This document shows, one piece after another, positions 45,281 through 59,080 of a DNA stretch of 64,000 nt. Position 1 is the first letter of the stretch. Every line of letters starts with the position of its first letter. Location of the stretch: assembly GCA_001692895.1 (NCBI GenBank), contig KV748296.1, forward strand, positions 64,760-128,759, in the 5' to 3' direction. The notes beneath the pieces are model-generated. The model searched no databases. It saw nothing but the letters and a program-made list of their open reading frames with translations, and had not been told where the DNA came from. Origin of the DNA: Cenococcum geophilum 1.58 (lineage: Eukaryota > Ascomycota > Dothideomycetes > Gloniales > Gloniaceae). Position numbers and translations under genes: made by a program.

Positions 45281-48200
45281 ATTTATAAGTTAAGTGGTAA
45301 GATTAACAGTTTAAAGCGCTAATAGATAGTAGAGTAACGCGAAACCATATCTTACTAGTAGTAGTTAAGAGAATAGGACTACCTTATAGATAGAAGGAGT
45401 AACCTTACCTATTAGTTACAATTTTAGGAGATCTAATAGCCTATAGAGGAGGGATTATTAATCTTAAAATAGGACCTATTTAGATAACCATTAAAGGAAG
45501 ACAAATTAAGATATCTTTTAATATCCTACTATTGGGACGGGATAAGGCAGTATTAGGCATGCCTTAGTTATAGGAATATAATCTAAAGATTAATTAGATT
45601 ACAGGATAGGTCGATATTAGAGATACTTAACGCTATAAAATATAATAATAAGCTAAGCTGGTATAATACTAAGTAGGGGCAACTTATAAAGAAATGGAAA
45701 AAGGACTAAGTTACGTACTAAAGAGATACTATAAGTATAGCAAGAAACTATGGTTACTAAAGAGTAAGAAGCTGTTAGAGTATATAGCATAGGACTATAA
45801 GATATAATTAGAACTAGAAATAAGTTTAAGGTTTTTTCTAATCTATAAGCTTACTAAAAAAGAAAGTAGAGCACTTAAAGAGTTTATCTAAGAAAACTTA
45901 TAAAAGGGATATATTAGACTATCGCAGTTATTAGCAGGTTATTTAGTACTATTTATACTAAAGAAGAATAGCAAACTAAGGTTATGTATTAACTATAGAC
46001 AGTTAAACAGCATTACTAGGAAGAATAGGTATCCTTTACCCTTAATTAGCGAAATCTAAGACAGGATAGGTAATGCGTAAATCTTTACGAAGATAGATCT
46101 AAGATAGGCGTACCATTAGATTAGAATTAAGAAAGGCAATAAATAGAAGGCAGCCTTTAGGTCAAAGGAAGGACTATATAAGCTATTAGTTATGCAATTT
46201 AGGCTTATAAACGTACTAACAACGTTCTAAAAATGTATTAATAATGTGTTAGGAGAATACTTAGATAAATTTGTTATGGTATACCTTAACGACATTATTA
46301 TCTACTTAATAACTAAGGAAGAATATGGGGAATACGTTAAATAGGTCTTAAAGAGACTATAAGAAGAACAGATGCTAGTAGTAATTAAGAAATATAAGTT
46401 CTTTACTAGGAAAACTAATTTTATTAGATTTATTATCGAACTAGGCTAACTTAATATAGATCTAAAAAAGATCGAGGCTATAGTAAATTAGTAAGAACTA
46501 GAGAACGTTACGTAATTAAGATTATTTTTAGGGTTTTGCAATTACTGCAGAAGGTTTATAGCGTAATAGTTAAAGAATATTAAGCTATTTGCGCGATTAA
46601 CGAAGAAAGAAGAACTATAGGTATAGGGAAAGAAATAGTAAGAACTTTTTAAGAAAGTTAAAGAGTTATTTACCTAAGAGCCAGTTCTTGAAATCTATTA
46701 ACTAGGATTAGAGATGGTTATAGAAACGGATATATTAGACTATATACTAGGGGCGTGCTTTATATAAAAATATTAAGATAGATAGCACCTAGTAGTATAC
46801 TACAGTTAGAAGATAATACTACTAGAGTTAAACTATGATATTTATAACAAGGAGTTATTAGGTATAGTTATAGTATTAAAGGAATAAAGAGCATTCTTAT
46901 AAGGTATAAAAAAAACCATTTATAGTTAAAACGGATTATAAGAACCTAATAGGATTTCTAACGATAAAGGAACTTAATTAAAGATAGGTTAGATAGGTAG
47001 AGATGCTTATAAAATACTATTTCGAGATTTAGTATACTAAGGGCATAGACAACACGAGGGTAGATACTCTAAGCTAAAAAGCTAAACTACAGAATAATAA
47101 AAAGCTATTAGGGGCTTTACTGTGAAAAGATATAGACGGACTAATTAAATATAATTACCTAAAAATCGTAGCAACTTAAGAGGAACCGTACGAAGTTTAT
47201 AAGACACTAGAAAGCTTTTAGGTGTAAAGAATTCTAAAAGTATAACTAAAAGATTTATAGACGGATATATACGAAAATTAAGAAGTAAAGTATATCCTAA
47301 GAAGTATAGCAGAGTAATTTATAGAAGATTTCTATAAGGGATTAACTTAAGGGCATAATAGAGCTACGGGCTTAGTGTTAAGACTTTAGAAAGAATATAT
47401 TATTAATAGAATCTAGAATATCGCAAGAAAAGTTATAAAGGAGTATCTAGATTACTAAAGAAATAAACTAATAAGGTATAAGCTATATGGAGGGCTATAA
47501 CCTATTAAAATACTAGAGAGACTATGGGAAGTTATATTATAGGATTTTATTATTAAGTTACTAAGGTTAAAAGACCCTATTACCGGACAAGATTATAACG
47601 CGATTTTAGTAATAGTAGATAAGCTTATAAAGTGGGGATACTTTATAGTATATATAGAAGAAATCTTAGCGGAAGATATCGCTAGAATCTACGTTAAAGA
47701 AGTATTTATAAGATACGGAGCACTAAGTAAGATTATATTAGATAGAGATTTAAGATTTATAGTAGCATTTTAAGAGGTATTCTTAGTAGAATAAGGAGTT
47801 TAAGTAGCAACTTTTACCGTATATTACTCGCAGACAGACAGTTAAATAGAAAGATTAAATTAAATACTAGAGTAGTATCTAAGGTATTATATTAATTATA
47901 TATAGAATAATTGGGTATTATTATTACTAGTTATATAGTTTATATATAATATAACACTACAGGAAGGAATAGGCATATTACTATTTAAGGCAAATTACGG
48001 ATATAAGCTAAGGATATTATTATTACTAAGATAAGTGAAGAAAATAAGTAGTATAGCTAAAGAAAGAATAAAAACGTTAATAAATCTTTATATAGACCTT
48101 ATGGAATTAGTAAAGAAGGTATAAAAAAGAATAAAAAAGTACTATAATGCTAAGAGATCTAAGGGACCAGATCTTAAGGAGGGAGATAAAGTATGGCTAC

Positions 48201-48610
48201 TATATAAAAATTTCAAAAGTTAACGACTAAGTAAGAAGTTAGACTACGTCAGATTAGGACCTTTTAAAATTACGTAAAGAATTTCATTAGTTACGTTTAA
48301 GTTAAATTTACTAGCTAAGATAAAGATTTACCCTATATAGCATATCGTAATGCTAGAGCTAGCACACGGAAATATTAAGCCACCGGTTTATAAAGCAGAT
48401 ACGTATAAAAGATAAGAAGAAGACAAATGGCAAGTTTTAAAAATTATTAATTATAAGGACGTTAACGATAAAATATAGTATAAGGTTAAGTAAATAGGCT
48501 ATATTAAGACTATCTAGGAGCTATTAGAGAATTTAAAGAACGCTATAAAAAAGGTATAGGAGTATTAGAAGAAATTAGATTAGGTAGTATTAATAAAAAA
48601 GGATTGCTAA
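45280..48610 (+). pseudogene. Gypsy-4a pol (PR-RT-RH-IN), RIP-degraded
   Basis: Protease about 45290-45620 (ALIDSRVT-like start, FNILLLGRDKAVL). RT about 45840-46500: [44 protein letters not shown] and catalytic box MVYLNDIIIY near 46277 (YLDD expected). RNase H about 46680-47060 (VIETDILDYILGACF). Integrase about 47330-48100, with SKIILDRDLRFIVAF near 47730. A C-terminal region runs to about 48610. No clear chromodomain. Many stops. Confidence 0.85.
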
Positions 48611-48949
48611 AGAATAAGTTAACTAAGGGGGACTTAAGAAAAGTAGTTACCGAGCTACTTAGATCTGTTTCCTTCTCTATTAAAAGAAAATCCGTTCTTT
48701 TATTACTAAGTTCCTATAAGCCTTATTTTACTAACTTCTACTCCTTAGAATAAACCTTCTTATAAATTTTCTTAAGACGGATTAACTAAGCGGATGTCGC
48801 AAGATAAGACTTAAGGGCCCGTTTCTAAGTATCGGCAGCCTCCCGTTCTGCGTTATAAGAATAGTGTAACTCCACTAGAGTAATAGACAGCTTATTATCT
48901 AGCCGCATAGCAGTAAATTAAACATAAGACCTTAAGACAAATTAATTAG

Positions 48950-49460
48950 GGAACTAGATGACTACTAAGAGTAATAAGTCGCGTATATTTAGTATTAGAG
49001 ATAGAGCGAATATTATAGGACGAACGAATATTCGCTTTAGTGCACTTTAAATAAGAGGATGGTTGTTGCAAAGATAGATTTACCAATATAATATAAACTA
49101 GCCCCTCTTTTAAATAACGAGAACACGGAGACGATATAATCTTACTAAAAGATAATATTGCAGCAATAGTGCGAATACGATGAGCAGTTAAGGAAGAAGA
49201 AATTGCTTTAGGTATAATAAGTAACAATATTAACTAAATTAATTAGATGGATATTACACCTTTAGTAAATAACTTAGAGATATTTTAAATCTTTAAGGAT
49301 AAAGATAAAAAGGAGGGAGATAGTATTACGGACGCTTTAAGTATAATATTACGACTATTTAGAGAAGAGTTGGAAGAAGCTAGTTAGTTAATATAAGCAC
49401 GGTTTAGGATAGAGCCGATAAAGCTATATAACGAGGAATAGTAACTAAGGTTACGTAACG
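48950..49460 (+). pseudogene. Gypsy-4a third ORF, running into the 3' LTR
   Basis: After pol, a frame continues through RIP stops: LVLEIERILQDERIFALVHF, then KQEDGCCKDRFTNIIQ, REHGDDIILLKDNIAAIVR, TPLVNNLEIFQIFKDKDKK. It then crosses into the LTR (TDALSIILRLFREELEEA) and ends near 49440. The same frame exists in Gypsy-4b. Function unknown; the tail is Glu/Leu-rich and helical. A minus-strand open stretch at 48946-49227 is its antisense. Confidence 0.6.
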
Positions 49461-49748
49461 TAATCTATATAATCTATAGGATCTATGAAATCTGTAATAG
49501 AGTAGATAGAGCATATATATTATGTATAAGAAGGATTTTATAGGAGTATAGTTATGTATTTAAGGACCCTTAATCCCTACCTAGATAGTTCCTTCCTTAT
49601 AGTAATTCTTAGAATATAATTAAAGTTAATCTATTAGGCAACCACTCTACCAGTTATTTTTACGTTGTTGACTTTTATACTTGCATTACCTATATACCTA
49701 GCCTAATAATAGGACCTATTGTAGTTCTTACTACAAGGTTCCGTTACA
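49324..49748 (+). repeat. Gypsy-4a right LTR
   Basis: 425 bp ending GGTTCCGTTACA. Confidence 0.88.
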
Positions 49749-51171
49749 TTAACTACCCCTTATTTTATAGTTTAACTAGTTTTAGTATCTCCTATACTTC
49801 TACTACTAGTCCGTTTATATCTCTCCTTAGTAGTTTTACTACTGCTAATATAAGGTCTATAATACTATCCCCCTCTTCTTTATCTTTGTCCTTAAAGATA
49901 TCTCTTATCTCTAAGTTGTCTATTAGAGGTATGGCATTCCCATCTTTAATTTAATAACCTTTATTATTCCTAATACCTTTTATTAAATCCTCTATGCCTG
50001 ACCACTATAGAGCTGCTAGCACTTTATATAAAATAGTTTAACTAAAGAGACGCGGATATATAAGAGGCTATAGCGCGTATAAAATAACTAAGGGTAGTAA
50101 ATAAGGAGTATTTTAATAACACCTATTATATTTACTAGGACGGATTTAAGGTTAAAGATATAGTTATACTCTATAACACGTAGCTTAAGTAAAATTATTT
50201 TAGTAGTTATAAGTTAAATCTAAAATAGCTAGGCCCGTTCCGCGTATATAAGAGTTACCCTTATAAAGGATAGTACTTAATTAAGGATCTTAACGGCATA
50301 CTAATCCCGCGATTAAACTCTAGGAAATAAATTAAAGAAGTTCTATTAATAATAGATATCTAAAGTCCGCTAGGAGAACCGGTTTAACTAATTAGGTAGA
50401 ACTATACTATAAAAAATAACAGCAGAGCTAGAGCCTAAGAAAGATACGCAAAATCTACTAGTATCGCAACGCCGCGTATTTTAGAAAGATTATTTAACAG
50501 AACTAAGTACGAAACGTTTAAATAAGGATAGTTAAGTTTTAAGGTAAGGGAGGGGATATAAATAATAGCCGCGTAATCTATTTATTTATTTACTATATTT
50601 CCTAAACCTCTTTCTATTACACTTTGTTTTTACTTTTTTAGTTATAGAAATCTAATACGTATTAACAATAAGGTAAGAATAGAAGAATATTTATATATAA
50701 CTATCTAGTATTATTTACTGCAAAGATATTAGTTCTGCTTATCGCCTTTACTAAGCTAATAGCAATTTTCTATCTTAGGAATAGAAAATTATAATCAATC
50801 CATTTAACAATTAGAGCCAGTAAAACTCTATACCGCTACCTAAATTTAGTAGACTATTTAGATTAGAAAACTCTATTAAAAACTTTACCTTTTTACCCTT
50901 TAATAAACCTTAAAGATAACCATAATTAGCTAAAGCATAAACTAAGTAGAATTAACAATAGTATACTTATTATATCTTTGTTTAGTAAACTACTAGTACT
51001 ATATAAAGGAGCTAAGTAATAAATTAGTAATATCCTTACAGAAGTTAGAGGCTTTATAGTTAATTAGCGTTATATAGTACTTATTTAAATTTATAATAAG
51101 ATTCTGCTTAAGAGAGAGAACTACACAAATGCTACTAGTGTAGTAATTAATTTTATTAATTATAAAAATAG
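49749..51171. other. Mixed relics between Gypsy-4a and 4b
   Basis: About 49750-49940 on the minus strand is a degraded relative of the Gypsy-4 third ORF (PLIDNLEIRDIFKDKDKEE). About 50110-50580 on the plus strand is the C-terminal end of another Gypsy integrase (VKDIVILYNTQLKQNYFS, LGPFRVYKSYPYKGQYLIKD). 50600-51171 has plus-strand coding-like remains of unknown type. Confidence 0.5.
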
Positions 51172-51596
51172 TGTTACGGACGCTTTAAGTACAATATTAT
51201 AACTACTTAGGAAAGAGTCGGAAGAAGCTAGTTGGTTAATTTAGGCATGGTCTAAAATAGAGCCGATAGAACTATATGACGAGGAATGGTAACCAAGGTC
51301 ATATAATATGCTACGTATTAAACGAGAGGAACGAGAGGAACTTACGTACCTTACGTATAAGACGTATATTATGTATAAGAAGGATTTTATAGGAGTACGG
51401 TTGTGTATTTAAGGACCCTTAGTCCCTACCTAGATAGTTCCTTCCTTGTAGTAATTCTTAGAATATAATTAGAGTTAATCTATTAGGTAACTACTCCACT
51501 AGTTATTATTTCGTTATTAACTTTTATACTTGCATTTCCTATACACCTAGCCTAATAATGAGCCTATCGTAGTTCTTACTACAAGGTTCCGTTACA
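51172..51596 (+). repeat. Gypsy-4b left LTR
   Basis: 425 bp, TGTTACGGACGC...GTTCCGTTACA. Differs from the 4a LTR in a block near 51310 (AACGAGAGGAACGAGAGGAA), so the two copies are separate sublineages. Confidence 0.92.
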
Positions 51597-51689
51597 TAAT
51601 TACTACCTAGTTATAGTATTAATATAAAAGGTCGAACAATATACCACCAAAAGCAGCTACTATGACGCTATTAACGGCGGCAACTACTT

Positions 51690-54600
51690 TAAGGTTAGGT
51701 AATGACACTAGTATAGTAGATACTAACTTACAGCAACCTATAACGGTCGGACAGCTATAAGAGATAGTTGACCAGTTGATAGAAAATAATATAACGTTAG
51801 AAAATAGGATTAACGGGATAGGCGCAGTAAAGGTTAAACTACCATTAATTAAAAGATACTTAGGAGAAAGATTAAAGCTTAAAGGATTCCTTACGTAAAT
51901 GCACTTTAAGGTCGCGCAAGAGGGAGCTAAGCTGGCAATACCTATAGATTAAATAGCGTATATAGGATTGTTTCTAATAGGAAGAGTACTTAAGTAGTTT
52001 AAGCCTTACCTTATAGAAATCTAAGTAAATGGAATAACGACTATAAACCAAGAGGTACGGTTTATGTTCTTAAGCTGGAACGGATTTGTGGAAAGACTTA
52101 CATAAATATTCGGAGACCTAGAGGCAGTAACCACAGTGGAAAGAAAACTCTAAGATATTACGTAATAAACCTTGGTAATTAAGTATATAACGTAGTTCTA
52201 GACGTTAGCAATATAAGTTAAGTGGAATAATAGGGCGTTTATGGCATAGTATAAATAGGGACTTAAGGCTAAAGTCTAGGACGTAATTATTCTAATGGAA
52301 GATGCGGGTACCCTAAGGGAACTAGTAAATTAAGCGATTAAGATTAATAATTAGATCTACTAAAGGGAATAGGTTAAGAGAGGTTAGAATAGAGTTCTAT
52401 AGTCGTATAAGGCGTAGAGCACGTAATGATAAAAGCTAAGTTAAAAACTATAGTATAGCGCAGAGCTAATAGACCTAAGCGGTACTAAAGAATTTAGAAA
52501 ATAGAATAAAAAATTATGGAAACCTAGGGGACAAGGATTAAGTAATTAAAGGTCTAAGGAGCAGAGGCCAAATTAGGGATCTTAGTAGCAGAAGATGTTT
52601 AGGCGGACTCTATAGCAAAAAAGATAGTTTAGAGAGGGAGCTTATATAAATTATGGAAAATAGGGTTACTTTATAAGGGATTATAAAGATAGTTAGAGGT
52701 ACTATGTAATAAAAGGAACTAGACTAATAGTAGACAATATATACGTATAAAGGGATAATAATATACTACGAGAAATAAAAGAATATTTAATTAAAAGTTT
52801 TGCGTTTTGTTATAATAATGTATACCAAATTTATAAGGACGCTAAGTACGGCGTAAGCTACTAGCTATAAGAGCTAACACTTATAGGATATAGAGGAACT
52901 AATGAACCTGTTTGTAGATCGGACATTAAGGATGATAAATTTAACGTAGGCGAAACATTTTGTAATAATAAGGCAATAAAAGCGGTTTATTAGGAATACG
53001 CAGCCATTAGAGATATTATACTAAAGGTAGAGAATAATTCCACTATAGAATAAAGAATATTAGTAGGGATTAAGACCCCACTAGATATAATGTCTATCGC
53101 TTCACAAGACGTAAAAGAAGTAGGATAGTAAACTACTTTAGCACTTGATAAAGGTAAAAGGCTAAAGGCTTAAGATTTTTAAGACGAGATAAGAGATGAC
53201 TAAGATTCTTAAAATGAGATAAGGTAAGCTTAAGGACTTATAATAGACGAAAACCAATAGAGCAGAGCAGTAGCTTAGTTTAGAAATATATAAATAAGCT
53301 TGGGATAGAGGTTTCTATAGGTATAAGATTTTTAAGACGAGATAAGTGAGATTTAAGACTCTTAAGATAAGATAAGAACACTAAGTAAGCTTAGTTAAAC
53401 TAAGGCTGGAGCTAAGCTTAAGTTAGAAGTAAGCTTAGGATTAAAGAATTTAAGGAGTTAAAAATTTGGAGTATAAATTAGGACACCTATAGATAAGAGG
53501 TAAGGAGCTTTTTTATAGATTAGAGAATCTACAGTATAAACAGTAACTAGACTAGGAGACAGATATATAGACCTAGAGGACTTACTAGTAGAATATAGTA
53601 TTTAGACTAAAGATTAAAGAGTTAATACTAGGATTAAGAAGTAAGAGAACTTTAAGGATTAGAGCGTAAGACGCAAACCAAAAGAAACTATAAAAGAGTT
53701 TAGGTAAAGAATTATTGTATAGTAAGAACAGAAACTAAATAAGAGATTTAGTATATTAGGACGTATAAGGGACAGAGCGCTAATACGAAGAATTATTAAT
53801 AAATTAAAAGTAGGCATATTAAGAGCTAAGTGGCTTACTAAACTGGAAAATAAAGAGAATCTAGAAATTCCTACTAGGTTTAAAGAATAATATATAAAGG
53901 GCTATTATAATATAGTAATAAGAAGATACTTCCTTACGGACAAGCTGTATATACTTTAGCAGCTATACTAAAAGTGGTATAGGCAGAGGTATAATGATAA
54001 GTGAGAAGATTTCTATATGTAGTTAGATAAAAAAGTTATCTAAGACCACCTAATTATGGAAAAGGCTATAAGTTATATTAAAGGAGCCTTAATTATAACG
54101 TTAAAGGATTTAAAGGAATGATTAGAGGACTAGAGAAGTAAAAGGCGTATTTTAGTACCTATAAATAAAGTTATAACGTTTAGATTAGCATAATAAAGGT
54201 TTAAACTTAAGGATAAAGACGAGCTAAGAGTTAACCTAAAGTACCTAGCACACTATACGTTATTATAGATTGCGTGCGTAGACGATATATACAAGATATA
54301 TAAAAATCTAAAAGAAAAGAATTGGAAATACCCTATAAGGATATATTAGATAATAAATAAGCAATAATATAGGAATGCTAAGTATATACACGGTTAGCAT
54401 CTAGCAGAAGTTTAAAAGTTAGGTAACTTAATACTTTGACTAGGAAGATTCCTTATAGAAAAATACTTAGACGGATAATAGTAGTAGAAATGCCTAGAAA
54501 ATATATGTCTATAGTATATTAAAGATAAAAAGCGAACTAGGTATTGGCTAAAGAGTGAGCTAAATATAATAGGATTAAGTAGCTAATAGTTAGGAAAAGT

Positions 54601-57600
54601 AGAGGCCTATAGGACTAGAGGGAGCTAGTAGTAGAGCCTTAGACCCTTAAAGGAATTTAAGGACGGCACCTAAATTTATAAGTTAAATAGTAAGATTAGC
54701 AGTTCGAAGTGCTAATAGATAGTGGAGTAATAAAAAACTATATCTTACTAGTAGTAGTTAAGAGAATAGGACTACCTTATAGACAGAAGGAGGAACTTTA
54801 CCTATTAGTTATAATTTTAGGAGACCTAATAGTTTATAGAGGAGGGATTATTAACCTTAAAACAGGACCTATTTAAATAACTATTAAAGGAAGATAAGTT
54901 AAAATGTCTTTTAATATCCTACTATTAGGACGGGATAAGGCAGTACTAGGAATGCCTTAGTTATAGAAATATAATCTAAGAATTAATTAGATTATAGGTT
55001 AGGTTAATATTAGAAATACTTAACGCCGTAAGATGCGATAATAAGCTAAGTTAGTATAGTACTAAGTCAGAGCGATATATAAAGAGACTGAGCGAGGCTT
55101 AAGTTATATACTAAAAAAATACTATAAGTACGGTAAGAAACTATAGTTACTAGAAAGTGAGAAGCTGTTAGAATATGCAGTATAGGACTATAAATTAGAA
55201 TTAGAACTAGGAATAAGTTTAAGGTTCTTTCTAATCTATAAGCTTACTAAAGAAGAAGGTAGAGTATTAAAAGAGTTTATCTAGGAAAATTTACGAAAGG
55301 GATATATTAGACTATTGTAGTTATTAGCGGGTTATCTAGTACTATTCGTATTAAAGAAAAATAGCAAACTAAGGCTGTGTATCGACTATAGATAGTTAAA
55401 CAGCATTATTAGAAAGGATAGGTATCCTTTACCCTTAATTAGCGAAATCTAAGATAGAATAGGCAATGCGTAAATCTTTATAAAGATAGATCTAAGATAG
55501 GCGTACTATTAGATTAGAATTAAGGAAGGCGATAAATAGAAGGCAGCCTTTAGGTTAAAGGAAGGACTATATAAACTATTAGTTATATAATTTAGGCTTA
55601 TAAACGCACCAGTAATGTTCCAGAAGCGTATTAATAATATATTAGGAGAATACTTGGATAAATTTGTTATAGTATACCTTAATAATAATATTATCTACTT
55701 AATAACTAAGGAAGAATACGGGGAATACGTTAAATAGGTCTTAAAGAGACTATAGGAAGAATATATGCTGGTAGTAATTAAGAAATACGAGTTCTTTACC
55801 AGGAAGATAGATTTCGTTAGATTTATTATTAAACTAGGCCAACTTAGTATAGATCTAAAGAAGATTGAGGCTATAGTAAATTAGTAAGAACTGGAGTGTA
55901 AGGCAGTATTGCTAGGGTGTACGGTAGGGAGTAGGCAAGCCGAGCATGAGTCATATAGGGAGTCGATGGAAGAGGACGATATGGTAATGAGGGTAGGCAA
56001 TAGCCTCGTACTAAGACAAACCGATGGGGAGGGAAGGGCTGCAAGCCTGAGGTGCTTATAAGGAGGTGCTAAGGGCTAGCCGAAGGCTAGCCTTGGCGAC
56101 CCCTAAGAGCCCCTAGGCGATGCAGCCGAGTAAGGGCCAAAATAGCCCTTATAGAACCGGAGAACGTTATATAGTTAAGGTCGTTCCTAGGGTTTTGCAA
56201 TTACTATAGAAGGTTTATAGCGTAATGGTTAAAGGATATTAAACTATTTACGCGATTAACAAAGAAAGAAGAACTATAGATATGGGAAGAGGAACAGCGG
56301 GAACTCTTTAAAAAAGTTAAAGAGTTGTTTACCTAGGAGCCAGTTCTTAAAATCTATTAACTAGGACTAGAGACGGTTATAAAGACGGATGTATTAGACT
56401 ATGCACTAGGGGTATGCTTTATATAAAAACATTAAGATAGATAGTACCTAGTAGCATACTATAGTTAAAAGATAACACTACTAGAGTTAAACTATAATAT
56501 CTATAATAAGGAGTTATTAGGTATAGTTGTAGTATTAAAGGAATAAAGAGCATTCTTATAAGGCATAGAGAAACTATTTATAATTAAAATAGATTATAAG
56601 AACCTAATAGGATTTCTAATAATAAAGGAACTTAACCAAAGATAGGTTAGATGGGTAGAGATGCTTATAGAATACTATTTTAAGATTTAGTATACTAAGG
56701 GTATAGACAATACGCGAGCAGACGCTCTAAGTAGAAAGGCTAAACTGCAAAATAACGAAAAGCCATTAGGGGCTTTACTGCGAAGGGATATAGATGGATT
56801 AATTAGGTACAATTATCTAAAAATTGCAGCAACTTAAGAGAGTAATAAACTAGAAAAAGTCTACGAGATATTAAAAAGCTTTTAGGTATAAAGAATTCTA
56901 AAAGTATAACTAGAAGATTTATAGACGGATATATATGAAAATCGAGAAGTAAAGTATATCTTAAGAAGTATAGCAGAGCAATTTATGGAAGAATTCTATA
57001 AGGGATTAACTTAGGAACATAATAGAGCTTTAGGCTTAGTATTAAGACTTTAGGAAGAGTATATTATTAATAGAATCTAAAATATCGTAAGAAAAGTGAT
57101 AAAGGAGTGTTTAGATTACTAAAGAAATAAATTAATAAGGTATAAGCTGTATAGAGGGCTACAACCTGTTAAAATACTAGAGAGACTATAAGAGGTTATA
57201 TTATAGGACTTTATTATAAAATTATTAAAGTTAAGAGATCCTATTACTAGATAAGATTATAACGCAATTTTAGTAATAGTGGATAAGCTTATAAAGTAGG
57301 GATACTTTATAGTATACATAGAAGAAATCTCAGTAGAGGATATCGCTAGAATTTATATTAAAGAAGTATTTATAAGATATAGAGCACTAAGTAAGATTAT
57401 ATTAGATAGAGATTTAAGATTTATAGCAGTATTTTAGGAGGTATTTTTAGTAGAATAAGGAGTTAGAGCAGTAACTTTTACTATATATTATCTGTAGATA
57501 GACAGTTAAACGGAAAGATTAAATTAGACACTAGAATAGTATCTAAGGCATTATATTAATTATGTATAGAATAATTAGGTATCGCTATTACTAGTTATAT

Positions 57601-58270
57601 AGTTTGCATACAATATAACACCTTAAGAAGAAATAGGTATATTACTATTTAAGGCAAATTACGGGTATAAACTAAGAATATCGTTGTTACTATAATAAGT
57701 GAAGAAAATAAGTAGCATAGCTAAAGAAAGAATAAAGACGTTAATAAATCTTTATATAGACCTTATAGAATTAGTAAAGAAAGTATAAAAAAGAATAAAA
57801 AGGTACTATAATACTAAGAGATCTAAGGGACTAGATTTTAAGGAGGGAGATAAAGTATAGCTACTATATAAATTTTTTAAGAGTTAACAACTAAGTAAGA
57901 AGTTAGACTATATTAGACTAGAACCTTTTAAAATTATATAAAGGATTTTACTAGTTACGTATAAGTTAAACCTACTAGCTAAAATAAAGATCTACCCTAT
58001 ATAGTATATTGTAATGCTAGAGCTAGTATACGGGAATATTAAGCTACTAGTTTATAAGGTAGACATATATAGAGGATAGGAAAAAGATAAATAGTAAGTT
58101 TTAAAGATTATTGGTTATAAGGATATTAACAACAAAATATAGTATAAGGTTAAGTGGATAGGCTACACTAAGACTACCTAAAAGCTACTAGAAAATTTAA
58201 AGAATGTTATAAGAAAGGTATAGAAGTATCAGAAGAAATTAGGTTAGGTAGTATTAATAAAGAAGGATTA
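51690..58270 (+). pseudogene. Gypsy-4b gag-pol, RIP-degraded
   Basis: Parallels Gypsy-4a: gag about 51700-53160, the unknown region about 53165-54600, and protease about 54690-55020. RT about 55200-56200 has TKIDLRQAYYQIRI-like residues and a catalytic box read as VYLNNNIIY near 55672, and is split by the 257-bp element after NQQELE. RNase H about 56350-56740, integrase about 57000-57800, end about 58270. Stops are as dense as in 4a. Confidence 0.83.
55897..56153. mobile_element. 257-bp non-RIPed element with 9-bp flanking duplication
   Basis: Flanked by GAACTGGAG (55888-55896) and GAACCGGAG (56154-56162), a 9-bp duplication with one C/T difference. Ends TGTAAGGCAG and AGCCCTTATA are short imperfect inverted repeats. 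Absent from the matching place in Gypsy-4a (about 46495). CA/TG are abundant inside. Could be a MULE-type MITE (9-bp TSD). Non-coding. Confidence 0.78.
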
Positions 58271-58599
58271 CTAAAGAATAAGTCACCTAAGGGGGACCTA
58301 AGAAGAGTAGTTGCCGAATTACTTAGATCTATTTCCTTCTCTATTAGGGGAGAATCCGTTTTTTTATTACTAAGTTCCTATAAACCTTATTCTATAAGTT
58401 TCTACTCCTTAAAACAAATCTTCTTATAAACCTTCTTAAGGTGAAGTAACTAAGCAGACGCCGCGATATAAGTATTTAGGGCCTTTTATTCCGCATTATA
58501 AAAACGTTCTAACTTAGTAAGAGCTTAAGATAGTTTACCATCTAGCTATATAGCAGTAGATTAAACATAAAACCCTAAGATAAATTAATTAGGGAACTA

Positions 58600-59080
58600 G
58601 ACAACTATTAAGAGTAATAGGTCGCGTATATTTAGTATTAAAGGTAGAGCGAACGTTATAAAACAAACGAATATTTGCTTTAGTGCACTTTAAGTAAGAG
58701 GACGGTTATTATAAAGATGGGTTTACTAACGTAATATAAACTAATCCCTCTTTTAAATAACAAGAACACGGAGACGGTATGATTTTACTAAGAGATAATA
58801 TTATAGCAACAGTGCGAGCACGACGTTGGGCGTATAAAGAAGAAATTGCTTTAGGTATAATAAGTAATAATATTAACTAAAGTAATTAGACGGATATTAC
58901 ACCTCTAGTGAATAACTTAGAGATATTTTAAATCTTTAAGGACGAAGATAAAGAGGAGGGAGATGGTGTTACGGACGCTTTAAGTACAATATTACAACTA
59001 CTTAGGGAAGAGTTAGAAGAAGCTAGTTGGTTAATTTAGGCATGGTCTAGGATAGAGCTAATAAAACTATATAATAAGGA
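58600..59080 (+). pseudogene. Gypsy-4b third ORF, running into the 3' LTR
   Basis: Same frame as in 4a: NKRIFALVHFKQEDGYYKDG, FTNVIQTNPSFKQQEHGDG, MILLRDNIIATVRARRWAYK, then TPLVNNLEIFQIFKDEDKEE. It crosses the LTR border at 58967 (GVTDALSTILQLLREELEEA) and stops inside the LTR. The frame is held across two copies; only RIP stops break it. Confidence 0.6.

Larger units (their letters stand above)
41792..49748 (+). mobile_element. Gypsy-4a: Ty3/Gypsy element
   Basis: LTRs 41792-42218 (427 bp) and 49324-49748 (425 bp), purine-rich AAGGAGGGAGATAG just before the right LTR, and flanks TTAGC (41787-41791) and TTAAC (49749-49753), a TSD differing by one G-to-A change. Plus-strand coding region. 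The same family as 51172-59391. One N at 43815. Confidence 0.9.

Noticed and set aside
48946-49227. 93-codon minus-strand open stretch; also 44225-44428 and 59748-59933
   Set aside because: Antisense to coding relics on the plus strand. RIP removes stops on one strand unevenly, so such stretches are expected.
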